This document shows, in pieces, positions 30,401-41,737 of a stretch of DNA of 64,000 nucleotides. Source of the DNA: Siniperca chuatsi (taxonomy: Eukaryota; Chordata; Actinopteri; Centrarchiformes; Sinipercidae). Position 1 is the first letter of the stretch. The number at the start of each line of letters is the position of its first letter. A model generated the notes under the pieces. The model saw only the letters and a program-made list of their open reading frames with translations. It did no database searches and was not told the origin of the DNA. A program made the position numbers and the translations under genes. The stretch covers positions 2,132,001 through 2,196,000 of the forward strand of contig NC_058062.1 in assembly GCF_020085105.1 (NCBI RefSeq), read 5' to 3'.

Positions 30401-31143
30401 AGACACATCTCAGCCAGTCTCTGTTCTACAAGCCCGGATTACCAAGCCCCGGGGCCCCAAGACCCCTTGGAACCTGGAGGTGACAGGATATACACAAAGC
30501 ACATAGGATGGGAAGTGGTTGGTACACTGGACACTTTTAAAGGTGTGTTTGCCAGGGATGGGTTAGGGTTGACTTTAACTGCAGACCTGGACTGACTCAG
30601 AGTAAACTGTCCTGGGACCTGGACTCTTTTGTTCCAGTCGACTGGTCTTGACTACAGCATTGTACAGTATCAACTAAACAGGAGGAGAGTGGCTCACATT
30701 ACAATTGTGACAGTGAATATTAATAGTTATCAGTTGTCAGTAGGTTGTGCATAGAGACGAAGTTAAACAGCTAGCTAGTAGAATATAGCACATATGTGCA
30801 GAAGTATAAAGAAGACAGACAAATAAAGAGAAAGGCTAAGACAGCGTTACATGTATGCCGAATTTAACCGAATACCCCTAACAAGTTAGTGAACTGTCCT
30901 AAGTCCTGTCCAACCGGGTATGAACCATTGCTACAAGCAAGAAAACATTAAATAATGAAATATTTGAATGGAATTCGGCATCTCCGGTTCACTCCATGTT
31001 CGCTTCTGTGTCTTTTGGCTACACGAGTCCAGTGATAAAGCCTACTCACCAAAGCTGCAGTGACAGTTTCCCAGGCATCAGCAACCCCTGGTTGCGGTGC
31101 TGATCCCGATATTTGAGTCCGATTCCATCACCATCTCCTCCAT
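21482..31143 (-). CDS. anapc2: Anaphase-promoting complex subunit 2 (cullin-like scaffold)
   Basis: APC2 holds the RING subunit ANAPC11 and forms the catalytic module of the APC/C ubiquitin ligase. Exons from 5' to 3': 31143-31050, 30055-29794, 29726-29405, 28337-28205, 28099-27883, 27457-27338, 27215-27098, 26038-25860, 25767-25626, 24742-24667, 23902-23699, 22986-22854, 22025-21784, 21691-21482. Recognisable blocks: QQCWCQEALEQLQELS, RIEELFSIIR, SDIISLLVSIYGSKD, ADRLLHQL (cullin homology), MADSRRIN, SSEFWPPLKEEKLELP, WTLEELSAKLGAP (winged-helix B) and the C-terminus SAGVYRLPKSN. The total is about 816 residues, against ~822 in mammals. Two oddities: exon 1 is out of frame by one base with the rest (extra base in the G4 run at 31085-31088), and the intron after 27338 has a GC donor. 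The donor ending exon 2 is placed at 29793 (GTTCAG) because only that keeps the conserved frame; it is weak. Confidence 0.92.
23935..24110 (+). repeat. Dispersed repeat, family 4, copy in anapc2 intron
   Basis: Shares TATAAAATGTC, CCCAGAGCC-GAGGT and GTTTTGTCTGACCAACAGTC with the copies at 18751, 37253 and 46155. A short inserted poly-T splits the left end. Non-coding. Confidence 0.6.
26227..26613. mobile_element. MITE with perfect 17-bp terminal inverted repeats
   Basis: Left end TTTAAAGGTCCAGTGTG (26227-26243); right end is its exact reverse complement (26597-26613). Element size 387 bp, GC-rich in the middle, with two GCCATGTT motifs (26412 and 26426 region), no coding capacity. The TTAA/TTTAAA at the ends may include the target-site duplication, so the superfamily is not certain. 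It sits in the anapc2 intron between exons 7 and 8. Confidence 0.85.
26614..26955 (+). mobile_element. L2-like LINE 3' end, adjacent to the MITE
   Basis: Begins with a frame reading LKTYLFTLAFI, the usual last block of L2-type reverse transcriptases. It ends in GTGCTATACAAATAAAGTTT and an (ATT)n tail at 26932-26952, the classic 3' terminus. It is heavily 5'-truncated, directly abutting the 26227-26613 MITE. Confidence 0.8.
27595..27715 (-). repeat. Dispersed repeat, family 6, copy in anapc2 intron
   Basis: Contains CAGGACGTATTTAGCCTAGC and GACTGGAAGCAGGCGGAAAC, also found at 39385-39510, in part at 50690-50760, and in a related part at 54190-54340. A common fish repeat layout. Strand relative to the family consensus is uncertain. 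Confidence 0.6.
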
Positions 31144-31860
31144 TTTCTTAGACTTTCTTCAGAAACAACCAACTAGCTAGTGTGAGTAAAACATTTAAAC
31201 CTCGGATTGTTTTGTCGTATTATAACGTCGCACACATCTTTGTACAAGTACGCATTATGTCTTCGATGTGGGTGTTTTTTTATTTATTTAAAAACAATAA
31301 TCGCTCATATCAGTAAAACCCTTCTGTTATGAATTTGAAATAACGTAACATGGCCCTAACTTGCGTATCGCGGGTTTACTTCTTCTTCTTCGTCGTCTTT
31401 TTTCTAACGAGTTTCCGGCAAACTGTACGCCAGCACGCTTAACGCTGCCCCCACAGTTCACATCACGCATAGCTAGTTGCAGTTCATTGCATTTTTTACC
31501 GACCACATGAAGTGTTAAGCGTGATATTGTCTCTGTCTTGATTATGGATGTATTATTTAGAATTTAGGTCTTATAATACATTAATTGTCTTGACAGCTGG
31601 CTGAGTGTCATTAGAACCATGAGTGTTCACTGCCCTCCAGTGGTCACAGTGAGGAACTGCACTCTATTTAAATTTCTGGCTATACACAGCGTTAATATCC
31701 GTATTTAACTGTTATTGATATTAATATGTACGAATCATTATCAGTGTGATTATTACAAACAACAATAGTAGCATCAATATTTAACAGTTTTATAACATTT
31801 ACTTACCATTGTTAAGCAGACATGATTATTACATGTGGTATATGTATAATAAGAGTATAT

Positions 31861-32010
31861 ATGTCCTCTAGTGGCCACAGTGTGGAACTACAACTACACT
31901 AACGTCAAGTTAGACATATTAAGCATAGAACTACTTCCGGTTAAAACATTCAAAATAAAACTTTACACCAGCTGTAGTTACGATTTTTGGCCACCGGAGG
32001 GCAACTGTAT
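31861..32010. repeat. ~150-bp element flanked by inverted CTCF-like motifs, copy 1
   Basis: Starts CCTCTAGTGGCCAC and ends GGCCACCGGAGGGCA, so the two motifs form inverted ends. The inside has GTGGAACTACAACTACAC, an AAGCATAGAACTACTTCCGG block and TGTAGTTACGA. Copy 2 (32976-33135) keeps the same order. Confidence 0.7.
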
Positions 32011-32975
32011 ACAACGACTATAATTCATGACAGTACATTGTGCAGGGTTTATGTACAGAAAATGCCAGTTTTACATACAAAAATAATCAAAACATTTTTA
32101 AAAATTTTGGGGTTTTAATAATAAACAATAGTAATAAGTAATATGAAAAAAATACCAATAACATAGTATTGTATTTTTATATTATACCATTAATTGAATC
32201 ATGAGTGTTCACTGCCCTCCAGTGGTCACAGTGAGGAACTGCAACACTCAATTTGTGTGTCAAAATGTGGCTAACAACACACAGTGTTGAATAATCGATA
32301 TTAAAATCAATTTACGCAATAACTGTGGGTATTACAAATAACAACTGTAACATCCGTAAAAGTGCTAATTAAATTAATATTGTGTCCAATAACAGTTTTC
32401 TGGTCTAACCTGTTAGAAATGTTCATACCAGCGCCCAGGGCAGACAGTGAAAGCAAAATTTCCAGTGACCAATTTCAAACAATAATTTGAATTTTTTTTA
32501 TTTGAAAACATTAAAAACAATAAGAGGTATTAATAAGGGTATTCTATTAATACTAAGGTAATATGCACTATTTTATGAAATAATATTAAACCCTGCATCA
32601 TCTAATGATTTCCAATTAACCGCATTTCAATATATACCACATTTGTGAAAGTTTTTTCCACCTTCAAATCAGTGGACAGAATATTTGGAACATCACTGTA
32701 TATTTTTGATCTGAAAATTTTCACTGGACGTGCTTGTATGAAATTGTATCTGTGAGCGTATTTAGAATCATGAATGTTCACTGCCCTCCAGTGGTCACAG
32801 TGGGGAACTGCCACAATATTATTAATATCAGTACAATATCAAAATGTATTATTGCAAATAAAAACAGGAGTATCAATATTTGTATTAATCGCATGCGCTG
32901 TTTTAATAATTTTTCTGATCGACATGTACCTAAGCAGACATGATAGCAATCTGTGCGTATTTATAATCATGACTA

Positions 32976-33135
32976 ATTCTGCCATCTAGTGGCCACGGCG
33001 AGTAACTACAATTACACGCCACTAGCATCAAGCTACAAACATTAAGTGTAGTAGTGCTTCCGGTAAAAATAAATAAATAAAGCCTTTACAGTAAGTGTAG
33101 TTACATATCGCGGCCACTAGATGGCAGTGTATACT
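32976..33135. repeat. ~150-bp element flanked by inverted CTCF-like motifs, copy 2
   Basis: Same order as copy 1: GCCATCTAGTGGCCAC, AGTAACTACAATTACAC, ...TTAAGTGTAGTAGTGCTTCCGG, AGTGTAGTTACATA, GGCCACTAGATGGCAG. A third partial right end, with CTTCCGGCGAAGACATTCA, is at 33417-33516. Confidence 0.7.
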
Positions 33136-33718
33136 CAGGACTGATCCCTCTAGCCATGTACAAGATATTTCCAATTTAGGTGAAAAACACAAATTCCAGA
33201 TGTAAGATCGTACATCTTGTTTATTTTCATTGACCAAAGGCACGAATGATGAGGCCAAAGTCTACGGCTATTTTTAAAAATTCATAAATGTAAATCAAAT
33301 AGCTGCTGTACAATAAAATAACACATATAAAATAAAATAACACAACATGGTAACCAGTAAATGTAACAATACCCCTTTCATAATGCTTCCAAAACGGAGG
33401 TGCAGTTACGCGCTGCGGCCACTGGAGGGCACTGAACTCAACGATAACCGTCAACCCCGTCACGTCAGATAGAATAGCATGCTAAGACTTCCGGCGAAGA
33501 CATTCAAAATAAAATGTCAAGTACGCCATTTGACTACAGGAATATGGACGTTACGCTGGTAGCAGACGTAACGTGGCTCACTTTGCGGTGTGGTTACGTG
33601 ATTTTTAGCGTGTTGAATCGAGCTAACGATACTTCTTACCGCGACACTTCGGTTTTGAAAGGTCTGCGTCTTACATCAGCGCTCAGTAGCAGCTAGCAGC
33701 TCACACAGAAACACCGTC

Positions 33719-36700
33719 ATGGCAGCGGAGTGCGAGTGAGTTTGGCTGAATTTTCCCCTCAAACACACATCATGACACCCGGTGTATTTGGTCTACAGCT
33801 CATCTAAACAGTGACGGCCACTGCGCCTCTGAGTAAAATCTGATGAAACGTAGCAGGTCTAACGCAAATTAGCAACACAGTGTGAGCTAACACGCTAACG
33901 TTAGCTTAATTTGTGTGAACGTTAACTAGTTAGAAAGCAGCACAGACGGGCAGCTGTACAAGCTAACTGCTATATTGTTTTGTCCGCAGTGTGCTGTCTG
34001 AAATCGAGGTGCTGCAGTCCATCTACCTGGATGAACTGCTGGTCAACAGGAGAGAGGACGGGTGAGACAACAATTAGCTGAAATAACATCACTTTGCTTC
34101 ATTAGCTTTGGCTTTGACGTGATTATTTAGTGCCTGGCAGTACAGGACAGATGAGAGGACTCATACAAGTCGGTAAGCTCTGTAATAAAGACATTAAACC
34201 AGAGTTTGGATGTTAACGATGCCCCAGATTTGTGTGTTTTCCCTGACTTTACCTAAACGCAAACCTTTGCCCCACACCTCTGCAAAGTGCCCCCATAGTA
34301 TTAAGATAGGGTCACACATTTTGAAAGCTGTGAGCTTATATGTGACCATATAATATTCAGATATTAGATTCAGAAACAGAGAGAGTCACACGTTTTGTGT
34401 CCCAACATTTTAGTGAGTAGCCTAGGTGTGTCTGTAGAGCACTAACACTGCCAATAACTGGTCTTTTTCATGTAACTTGGTGTCACAAAATCTGATGGGT
34501 CACACATTGCGGTACACTAAAATTACAGCTGTCGAAATACTATGCTGGCACCATTTTTAAACAGTATGTGATAAAGTGTGGTGTAAACATTTGCAGTGGC
34601 AATTTCTAATCAGGTCACAGAATCTGATGGGTCACAGAATTTGGTGTAACACCATCCCAAGAGCTTTCTGCAGCTTACAGCTAACAGTTCTGGCTTCTCT
34701 GCTTCTCCATTTAAACTAACGGCTGTCAGCAAAAATACATGCAGAAAACCAAAACTGTCCTCAGGTCTGTGGTGATGAGCAGAGCTGGAGGACAGACTGT
34801 TATTAGCTCACATTATAAAAGTTAACCAAAGCTCTGCTGTCTCATGGGGATAGTATCACACCAGTCTCCATTGAATTATTTGTCAGTGTAACAAGGGATG
34901 GTGCTTATCAGATTCATATACCTGTCAGTAAGAGACTTTAGATAATTGAACATTAAATTAACATATTTTTGAATAGAATTTGGCACAGAGTGTCTGCACA
35001 GAGCAGTTGGGTTTGTATAGCCTGTTGAGCCTTGTGATGCTGTTTTGTTGCAGCAGCCTTGTTGATATCTGAAGAATCAGAAATACTTTATTGATCCCCG
35101 AGGGGAAACTCTTTTGCTGCAGCAGCTCACTGTCACGTCAGTGCACACAGGAACAGAAGCACTAAGCAAAAAAAAAACCGGACACGTCAGCACTGATTTT
35201 TAAGACTTCACCCGTCTCCTCGGGCTCCAGCGTGTTGTCTCTGTGTTTTTAAATACTGTTGTTAAAGGTGCTGGTGTGTTGTGTCCTCCAGGGGCTGGGA
35301 GGTGAGTCTGGTCCTGTACCCGTCCACAGCGGAGGACTCTGTCTCCCAGTTTGTCCGACTCACCCTGACTTTGACCCTCGATCAGCAGGTACGCTCTCCA
35401 TTATCTTATCCTCTCTGTGTCTGTGCAGCCTGACGTACTGAGATTCTGTGTACAGAGAAACACCATGACAAGCATCGGATGCTACAAAATGAAAGATATA
35501 TGTGGAATTGGCAAGTTGTGGTTTATTGATACACTGGTGACTCTCAGTGATAATGTATCTGTAGTGTATCATAAAGGATTAAGCTGGTAAATATTATATT
35601 TTTGTTATTGTCAACAAATCCCATTAAAAACACAAAAACCCAACAACATGTCAGTCCGTCTCTCAACACTTTCTGACTTCCTGTCTGTGGCTCTCAGCTC
35701 CAAGCCCATTGGTTCCTACTGAAGATGTAAATCTTTAAAAACACCTCACAAATATATAGTTTCATGTTTAAAAAGGCTCTGTAGTTTCCTAAAACAGCTG
35801 TTCGCTGTAGTTTTTATCAAACTAACAGGAGGAAACAGTGCATCTGTTGGGGACTATTTTCAGCTGCGGATGAATCCACATGTGGTGCTGTAGTGAGTGT
35901 TTGGGGCAGCAGGACGGTGTGTGTGGGGCTGAGTCAGAATAAACTACAGTGTGTGTGTTCATGGTGGTGAAGGAACATGTCACCCAGTGCAACAGTGCGG
36001 CTCACTGATGTGTTTAATAGTTTCTGGACAACAATGGAGCTCTATGGCTCCGAGAGGAGAAGATGTATCAGGCTGTACAATAATTGTTAGTGGATGCATT
36101 CAAAGTTGGTTTGGGTTTTTTTTTTTTTTTTAATGGGATTTGTTGACAATGAAAGAAAATGTAGAGACTTATCCCTTAAAGCCCACCTCACTTGATCAAG
36201 AAATACTAATGAACATAAGTAATCTTTGACTCTGTCTTACCTGTTTTGTGTGCTTAGTATCCCTCGTCTTCTCCGGCCATCTCCATTCATAACCCACGGG
36301 GGCTTTCTGACGACAAGCTCAGCAGGTAACGAACTGAAGCTGTGGACCGATCAGACTCACTTACCTGTATCACTACTTTCTGCTCAGGAAATTTTAATAT
36401 TGAGTGTAAAATCATATAATCATGTGCAACCCCTTTCTCTTAGTGTCCAGAAGTGTCTTCAGTTGGAGGCTCAGTCCTGTCTGGGTTCACCTGTGTTGTA
36501 TCAGCTCATTGAGGTCACTATATATAGTCCTTTAATATATATTTATATAAATATATATAATTTAAGAGAGAATATATGATTTCAGTGGATGATTATTGAA
36601 TTACTACATTAGGTAATGATCTTTTTAAAGTCATATTTCTAACTGTTCTCCTGTTTCTTCTCCTCCAGAAAGCTAAAGAAATCCTGACTGAAAGCAATAT

Positions 36701-39700
36701 TCCTCATGGAAACTGTGTCATTTGCCTCTATGGCTTTAAGGTGCGCTGTTTCCCATCCATCCCATTGTCTTCTGTCCCATCGGTCCCTCTATAACTAGGA
36801 GAAACATTTGGGAAGTTATTTTTAATCATCAGCCCTGTTTAATTTTGCACTCTCAACTCTTTTGGTCGGCTTTGGCTATAAAGTAAAAGTAGAGTTCAGT
36901 CAAGTTTTAAAGCTGCTCTAATTGTTGTGTTGTGCTTTGTGCTGTTTTGTTTTTGTGAGTGTTTTTTTTCTGGGACTCCTTGAAAACGAGATGATTCATC
37001 TCAAGCGGTTTATCCTGATACAATAAAATGAAAGACTATTGGACTTACGTTCATCAGGTGGACACAAACGCAGCTTGTGCTGCTCCATGTATGCTGCCTG
37101 TGTAAATAGGCTGCTGACAACTTTATTTCAACTTTCAAAGACAAAACTAAGGACATGTATGCATGTGTTTTGAATTTTTTTTTTTAAAGCAAAAATTCCA
37201 AACATTGCTGCCCGTCATTTGTGAAGATTTGCAGCTTTTCTTTGTCTTAAGCTGTAGTAAATTCAATATCTTTGGATTTTGGACTGTTGGTCAAACAAAA
37301 CAGGCAATTTGATGACTTTACCTCTGGCTTTAGGAAACTGACGGACATTTTCTGGCATTTATAGACCAAACAATTAATTGATTGATCGAGAAAATAGTTG
37401 TTAGGTGCAGCCCTATTTTTTGTTGTATTGTTTGAAAGCACTGGCTGGATCTGGCTTGTATACATTTGTGGTGTCTTGTGAGCCTTTGCAGGCTGCGCAT
37501 AGTTGACAGGAATAAAAACATCATTCATTTATAAGGTCATAATATGTCAGTGTTGTGTTTTACAGCTTGTTCTGCTGCCCCAAGTGGCCAAAAAAATAAT
37601 TTAATGCAGGATTAAACAGTTTCTTGTCTGCAGATATTTCCAGAAATGTTCCTAAAATGTGCTTCTGCTAAAAATGTAAGCAAGCCCATTCATGCTTCTG
37701 TGTGTACCGTACGTCTTCAGGAGGGAGAGACGTTCACCAAGACAAGCTGCTACCACTACTTCCACTGCCACTGCCTCGGCCGCTACGTCAGCCACTCAGA
37801 GAGCGAGCTCCGCCAGAGGGAGAAGGAGTTAGAGGAGGACAAGACCAGAGACAGAACAGACTATCAGGTCAGATATCCGCTTGAGACTTCTGGTCAAAAA
37901 ACTATTTCGGTGTCTATAAGCTATTAAATCACTGACTCTTCTCGCAGGAGCTGACTGTGGTGTGTCCGGTGTGTAGAGAGCCTCTAACATATGACGTTGA
38001 TCAGCTTCTGTTGTCCCCTGCCCCCCAGCTGCCTGAGGTACGACCATCTCCTAATGTACAGTTTTACTTCACAAAACAATCTCACCACAAGGTCCATTAG
38101 CAGCTGGTCTGGAGCTTTCGAATGAAAGCAGCTACAGCTACTAATGGACCAGGACCCTATGGTGAGAGATTTTAGCTGTCTCCGTGGTAAAGAGACAATC
38201 TTTACAGTCTTCAAAATGCTTTTACAGCTGGACGAAGCAGCGATTGGTTCAAATTTTCAACAGAAGTGGTGTGAACTCCAGAAGCTTTTGGAAAGACAGA
38301 GGTCTAAAGGTGGGATCATCGACCCGGAGGTGGAATCGAATCGTTTTCTCATCCATATCAACGAGGTAAGAATGAACCAGAAATGATATGGCCACATTTA
38401 GACAGGCTGCAAGCCATACCTGATATCTGTATCTGTATCTGTAACTGAAGACGTCACTAAAGGGGTCTGTCCGAGTAAAATTGTTTGTTTCTTTTAATTG
38501 TGTCTGACAAATTGGGGCTGGAGTGTTCAGATACATGTTGCATCTCTCACCTTTCTGATCTTGTACCTTTTTTATTCCAGATGTATACAGTACCGTCAAA
38601 AGTACGTCCACTAAAAGTGCTTGTTTTTGCCACTGACAGGCTCAGATTGTTATTCTAAATGTCTGACAGCATTATGGAAAGGATCCCCACAGAGATAAAC
38701 CTTTTTGTTAAAGAATAAGATCCGCTTTGTTTGACCAGAAAACGAAGTCTCGCTCAAGGAGAAGTCTTGCTCTGAAATCTTGCGAGAGGTGAGTTGTTGC
38801 AAGACAACGGTGGAAACGTGAGTCAGTAAGTCATCTTACTCTTTAACAAAAAGGTTTATCTCTGTAGGGATCCTTTCCATAATGCTGTCAGACACGTAGA
38901 ATAACAATCGGAGCCTGTCAGTGGCAAAAACAAGACTTTTAGTGGATGTACTTTTGATGGGCTCAATTGCCCCCAAGGAGGATTATGTTGCAGCCTGTTT
39001 CGCAGCTGCCAGCTGAGACAATCTGCTGGACCGATTCCAAAACTTTCTGTACCCATTAGTCATTTAGACCCCAAAATATGTAAAAAAAAATAAAAAAAAA
39101 TACCAGAATAACCCTTTAAGTGACTGTATATAGTTGAAATTTATTGTTTAAAAAAAAAAACAGGACAACTTTGAGTAAATTTGAGTTTTAGGCCTCTGTT
39201 TTGTAATATTTTTAATATTCAGTGTAGTCAAGATGGGAACTGAAAAATAACTGAATCCTGATCAGTCTACAAAATATATCTGTTGGAGAAATTACACGCA
39301 TTGAGCTGCAGTTTAAACATAAAAACTTGAGGCTACTTGACAATGAGGGAAAACCTCTTGTTTGCTGTCAAACCCAGTCGGATAAGAAGCTGGATATCAG
39401 TTTCCAGCACAGAGAGGCCCGGGACATGTTTATCCTAGCTTAGCTTAGCACAAAAACTGAAAGCAGGTGCAAACTGCTTGCCTCTATCAAAAGTGGAAAA
39501 AGTACAACTTAAAAGCTGCCTTTATTAACACTGTTCCTATATAATGTTCTACAAAAACATTTACAGTGATGCACGTCAACTCCCACAGGCTTCATCTGTT
39601 GCTGAAAATGGAAACCTGGACACAGATGTCTCTCCTGGCCCCCCGGGACCCTCTGCTTCTAATGTTCACTCTGATGAAACTGGTGTCAGAGGGGACCGGT

Positions 39701-40263
39701 TTGTTCCTGGACTGCCCCACTGCAGAGGCGGTCAGGGCCACAGGCGTCAGAACCAAATGAGGGGGCCGAGGAGAGGAGGCAGGTCCAGACCGCAACACAG
39801 GAGAGCCACCCCCATCACAGAGCACCTGGACAAACTCTCTCTGTCCTCACACTGCACTGACGGACCAGTAAAAGCCAAAGCTCAGGATAACCATGGCCAA
39901 CAGATGCAAGTAAATGCAGAATTATGTCAGTCTAAGACGGGCAGGGACGTCTACGCAGAGCAACAAGAGACCCTGGTGTCTCCAGACGATCAGCCAATAT
40001 GCCAGGCAGCCTTGGAAACTGAATGCCCAGAAGATGCTGCAGAGTCTGCAGGTGGTCGCGGTCATCGTGGAAGGAGAAGGGGTCCTCGCCGATATGTCCC
40101 ACACACCGGGCCTGCACACTACCACTGGGACGGGCGAGCTTCAGGAAGCAGGGGAGGGGCCGATAATCTGTACAGCAGAGGAGGGGGGCCCCGCCAGGGT
40201 CATGGCAGGGGTTTCCAACACAAGGTGGAGGAGAGAGAGAGGGGAAGAGAGGAGGTACTATGA
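33719..40263 (+). CDS. rnf25: RING finger protein 25, E3 ubiquitin ligase
   Basis: RNF25 (AO7) is a cytosolic/nuclear E3 that pairs with UBE2D/E enzymes. It is linked to NF-kappaB signalling and to ribosome-stall responses (family knowledge). Exons: 33719-33735, 33990-34061, 35292-35388, 36258-36325, 36444-36513, 36669-36740, 37721-37867, 37948-38037, 38228-38365, 39589-40263; 481 residues plus stop, against ~459 in mammals. Domains: RWD (about residues 5-125: VLSEIEVLQSIYLDEL, then SPAISIHNPRGLSDDKL), RING with CVICLYGF, CYHYFHCHC and CPVCREPL (about 130-210), split by a charged helix as in the family, then GGIIDPEVESNRF. The last exon is low-complexity, RG- and RGP-rich. Start: first ATG in a short first exon ending at GA|GTGAGT, in frame with the RWD. 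It stands head to head with anapc2 and about 1.6 kb upstream of kat8 on the same strand. Confidence 0.93.
35062..35172 (+). repeat. Dispersed repeat fragment, family 7 (TTTATTGATCC type)
   Basis: AATACTTTATTGATCCCCGA then GGGGAAACTCTTTTGCTGCAGC. Similar pieces are at 49553-49660 (TTTTATTCATCCTGAGGGAA) and briefly at 41100. Probably a LINE or SINE 3' segment. Confidence 0.55.
35571..36180 (+). mobile_element. Non-autonomous DNA-transposon-like repeat, family 1, copy B
   Basis: The most complete copy. The left side has ATTGTCAACAAATCCCATTA (35607-35626) and the right side carries its reverse complement TAATGGGATTTGTTGACAAT (36131-36150), an inverted pair of 20 bases. It sits in the rnf25 intron between exons 3 and 4. 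Non-coding, about 0.55-0.6 kb. Confidence 0.85.
37253..37415 (-). repeat. Dispersed repeat, family 4, copy in rnf25 intron
   Basis: On the minus strand it reads GGGCTGCACCTAACAACTAT, GGTCTATAAATGCCAGAAAA and GTTTTGTTTGACCAACAGTC, matching 18751-18930 and 23935-24110. Confidence 0.7.
38596..38957. mobile_element. Fold-back element with ~125-bp inverted arms in rnf25 intron
   Basis: Left arm 38596-38721 and right arm 38833-38957 are near-perfect reverse complements, e.g. TCCACTAAAAGTGCTTGTTT against AAACAAGACTTTTAGTGGAT, and GATAAACCTTTTTGTTAAAG against CTTTAACAAAAAGGTTTATC. The spacer is 111 bases. No coding capacity. The structure is that of a MITE with long arms. Confidence 0.9.
39385..39510. 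repeat. Dispersed repeat, family 6, copy in rnf25 intron
   Basis: Contains GACATGTTTATCCTAGCTTA, GCTTAGCACAAAAACTGAAA and GCAGGTGCAAACTGC, related to 27595-27715. Confidence 0.6.
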
Positions 40264-41737
40264 CAAAGGGCAACAGGAGGGCCAATGAACAAATTTATGT
40301 GTGCCTCCATTATCAGTTTGCATAGATTAAAGCCCTGCACCAGAAATGACATTCGCCGTAGTATCCTATCCTCCTCTACATTGCCGTTTTCCTGTTCTCT
40401 GGTATGCACTTTCATGCACACTAATATCAGATACAGATGGTTGTTGCTTTTTGTTGTGATGCAATATGACTTGAAAGAACTACAAATTAAATTTTCTCTG
40501 GAGCTCACTTTTTGTATTTCCTGTAATTGTGTAATAAGGTTCATTCCAGTTCAATTACACTGACTGTTGCAGCTTCGTTATATCTATTTTTAATTATGTA
40601 TTGAGATTTGAAAATATGTTGACAAAGATGCTGAAATTTTACCAGACAGAGGACTGAGGCCAGAGAGGTACATAGGGCACTGGGGCCTGTTTATACTTCT
40701 AGTCCACTACATTTAACAGAGAAATATTGTACTTTTTACTCCACTACATTTGTCTGACAACTAAAGTTACTGGTTACTTTGCAGATTACACTTGTAAAAT
40801 CCTATAATGAGCTTATGGAATACAATTAAACCACCGAACAGTAAATAAAATGGATAAATCAGCTCCACCGTGGCCAGCTACAAAATCTAAATGTGACTTA
40901 CATGTTAATCCTTCAGTAAAAATAATCAAGTTGCATATTTTAACTCTGACAAAGACCATTTTGCCTGCATAGTGGGTACTTTTACTTTTATAGCCTAATT
41001 TAAGGACAATTTGATGATAATAGTTACTGCAGTCCTTTTACTGAAGTGCATTTTTGAATGTAGGATTTTTACTTGTAGAGGAGTATATTTTAAGATAAGC
41101 CTTTATTGATCCTTCATTTATCTATATTGAAGTCTTTTCTAATCTTAACTTATTTTACACTGGTATTCCTACAGTCGATGGGGCTAAATTGGCCAAACCC
41201 CACAGCCTTGTAAGAATTTGGTTCTTGCTCTGAAAGGGACCATTTTGCCCTCAGTACTGTAAAGCGGGAACACGGAAATATTAGTTTTCTATCAATATTT
41301 TAAATAACTGGGCAACTGCTTAATGCTACACATTTACAGTCTGTTTTTTGTGGCAATTTGATAAATTACAAATTATTTAATACTGAATGCACCACATGAA
41401 GCACAGTATAAACAGGGGGCTTTAGGTGACACCAGCATTATTACATAGTCTTGAGGCATCTTGGAGAAGGAGTTTCTGAGTTAAAATATAGTTTTAAATC
41501 TGTATTATCTCAGTTTATATTGTGTCTATATGCCACATATTCCTAAATGTCTGTTCAATAAAGTACCATCAAACTAATAACACATTTCTAATTAATACAT
41601 ACACAATGCACAGAAAGTGGGAGAAACCACAGCTCATTTTTTCAATCAACACCGGCACGAAATTTAAATTATCTTCAATGTTGGACAGTCAAAGTTGAGC
41701 ACCTCATTATTGTATTGAAAACAACTCAGTGCTAAGA
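40264..41737. other. rnf25 3' untranslated region and gap before kat8
   Basis: Possible poly(A) signals: ATTAAA at 40486-40491 and AATAAA at 41557-41562. Between them lies a family-5 repeat (40690-41100). No other exon or RNA gene is seen. Confidence 0.5.
40690..41100 (+). repeat. Dispersed repeat, family 5, longest copy
   Basis: ATATTGTACTTTTTACTCCA (40727-40746) followed by CTACATTTGTCTGACAAC, TACTGGTTACTTTGCAGATT and a TTTTACTGAAGTGCATTTT end. Shares these blocks with 55812-56136. Confidence 0.7.

Larger units (their letters stand above)
31144..33718. promoter_or_regulatory. Divergent anapc2/rnf25 intergenic region with eight CTCF-like motifs
   Basis: The only sequence between two head-to-head start codons. 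Eight copies of a motif close to the CTCF core CCACYAG(R)KGGCR lie at 31631-31647, 31862-31878, 31989-32003, 32213-32229, 32782-32798, 32980-32996, 33112-33128 and 33417-33433. The first, second, fourth, fifth and sixth point one way; the third, seventh and eighth point the other way. The best match is CCACTAGATGGCAG at 33115-33128. CTCF binding is inferred from the motif only. ETS-like ACTTCCGG occurs at 33487-33494, about 225 bases before the rnf25 start. Confidence 0.55.
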
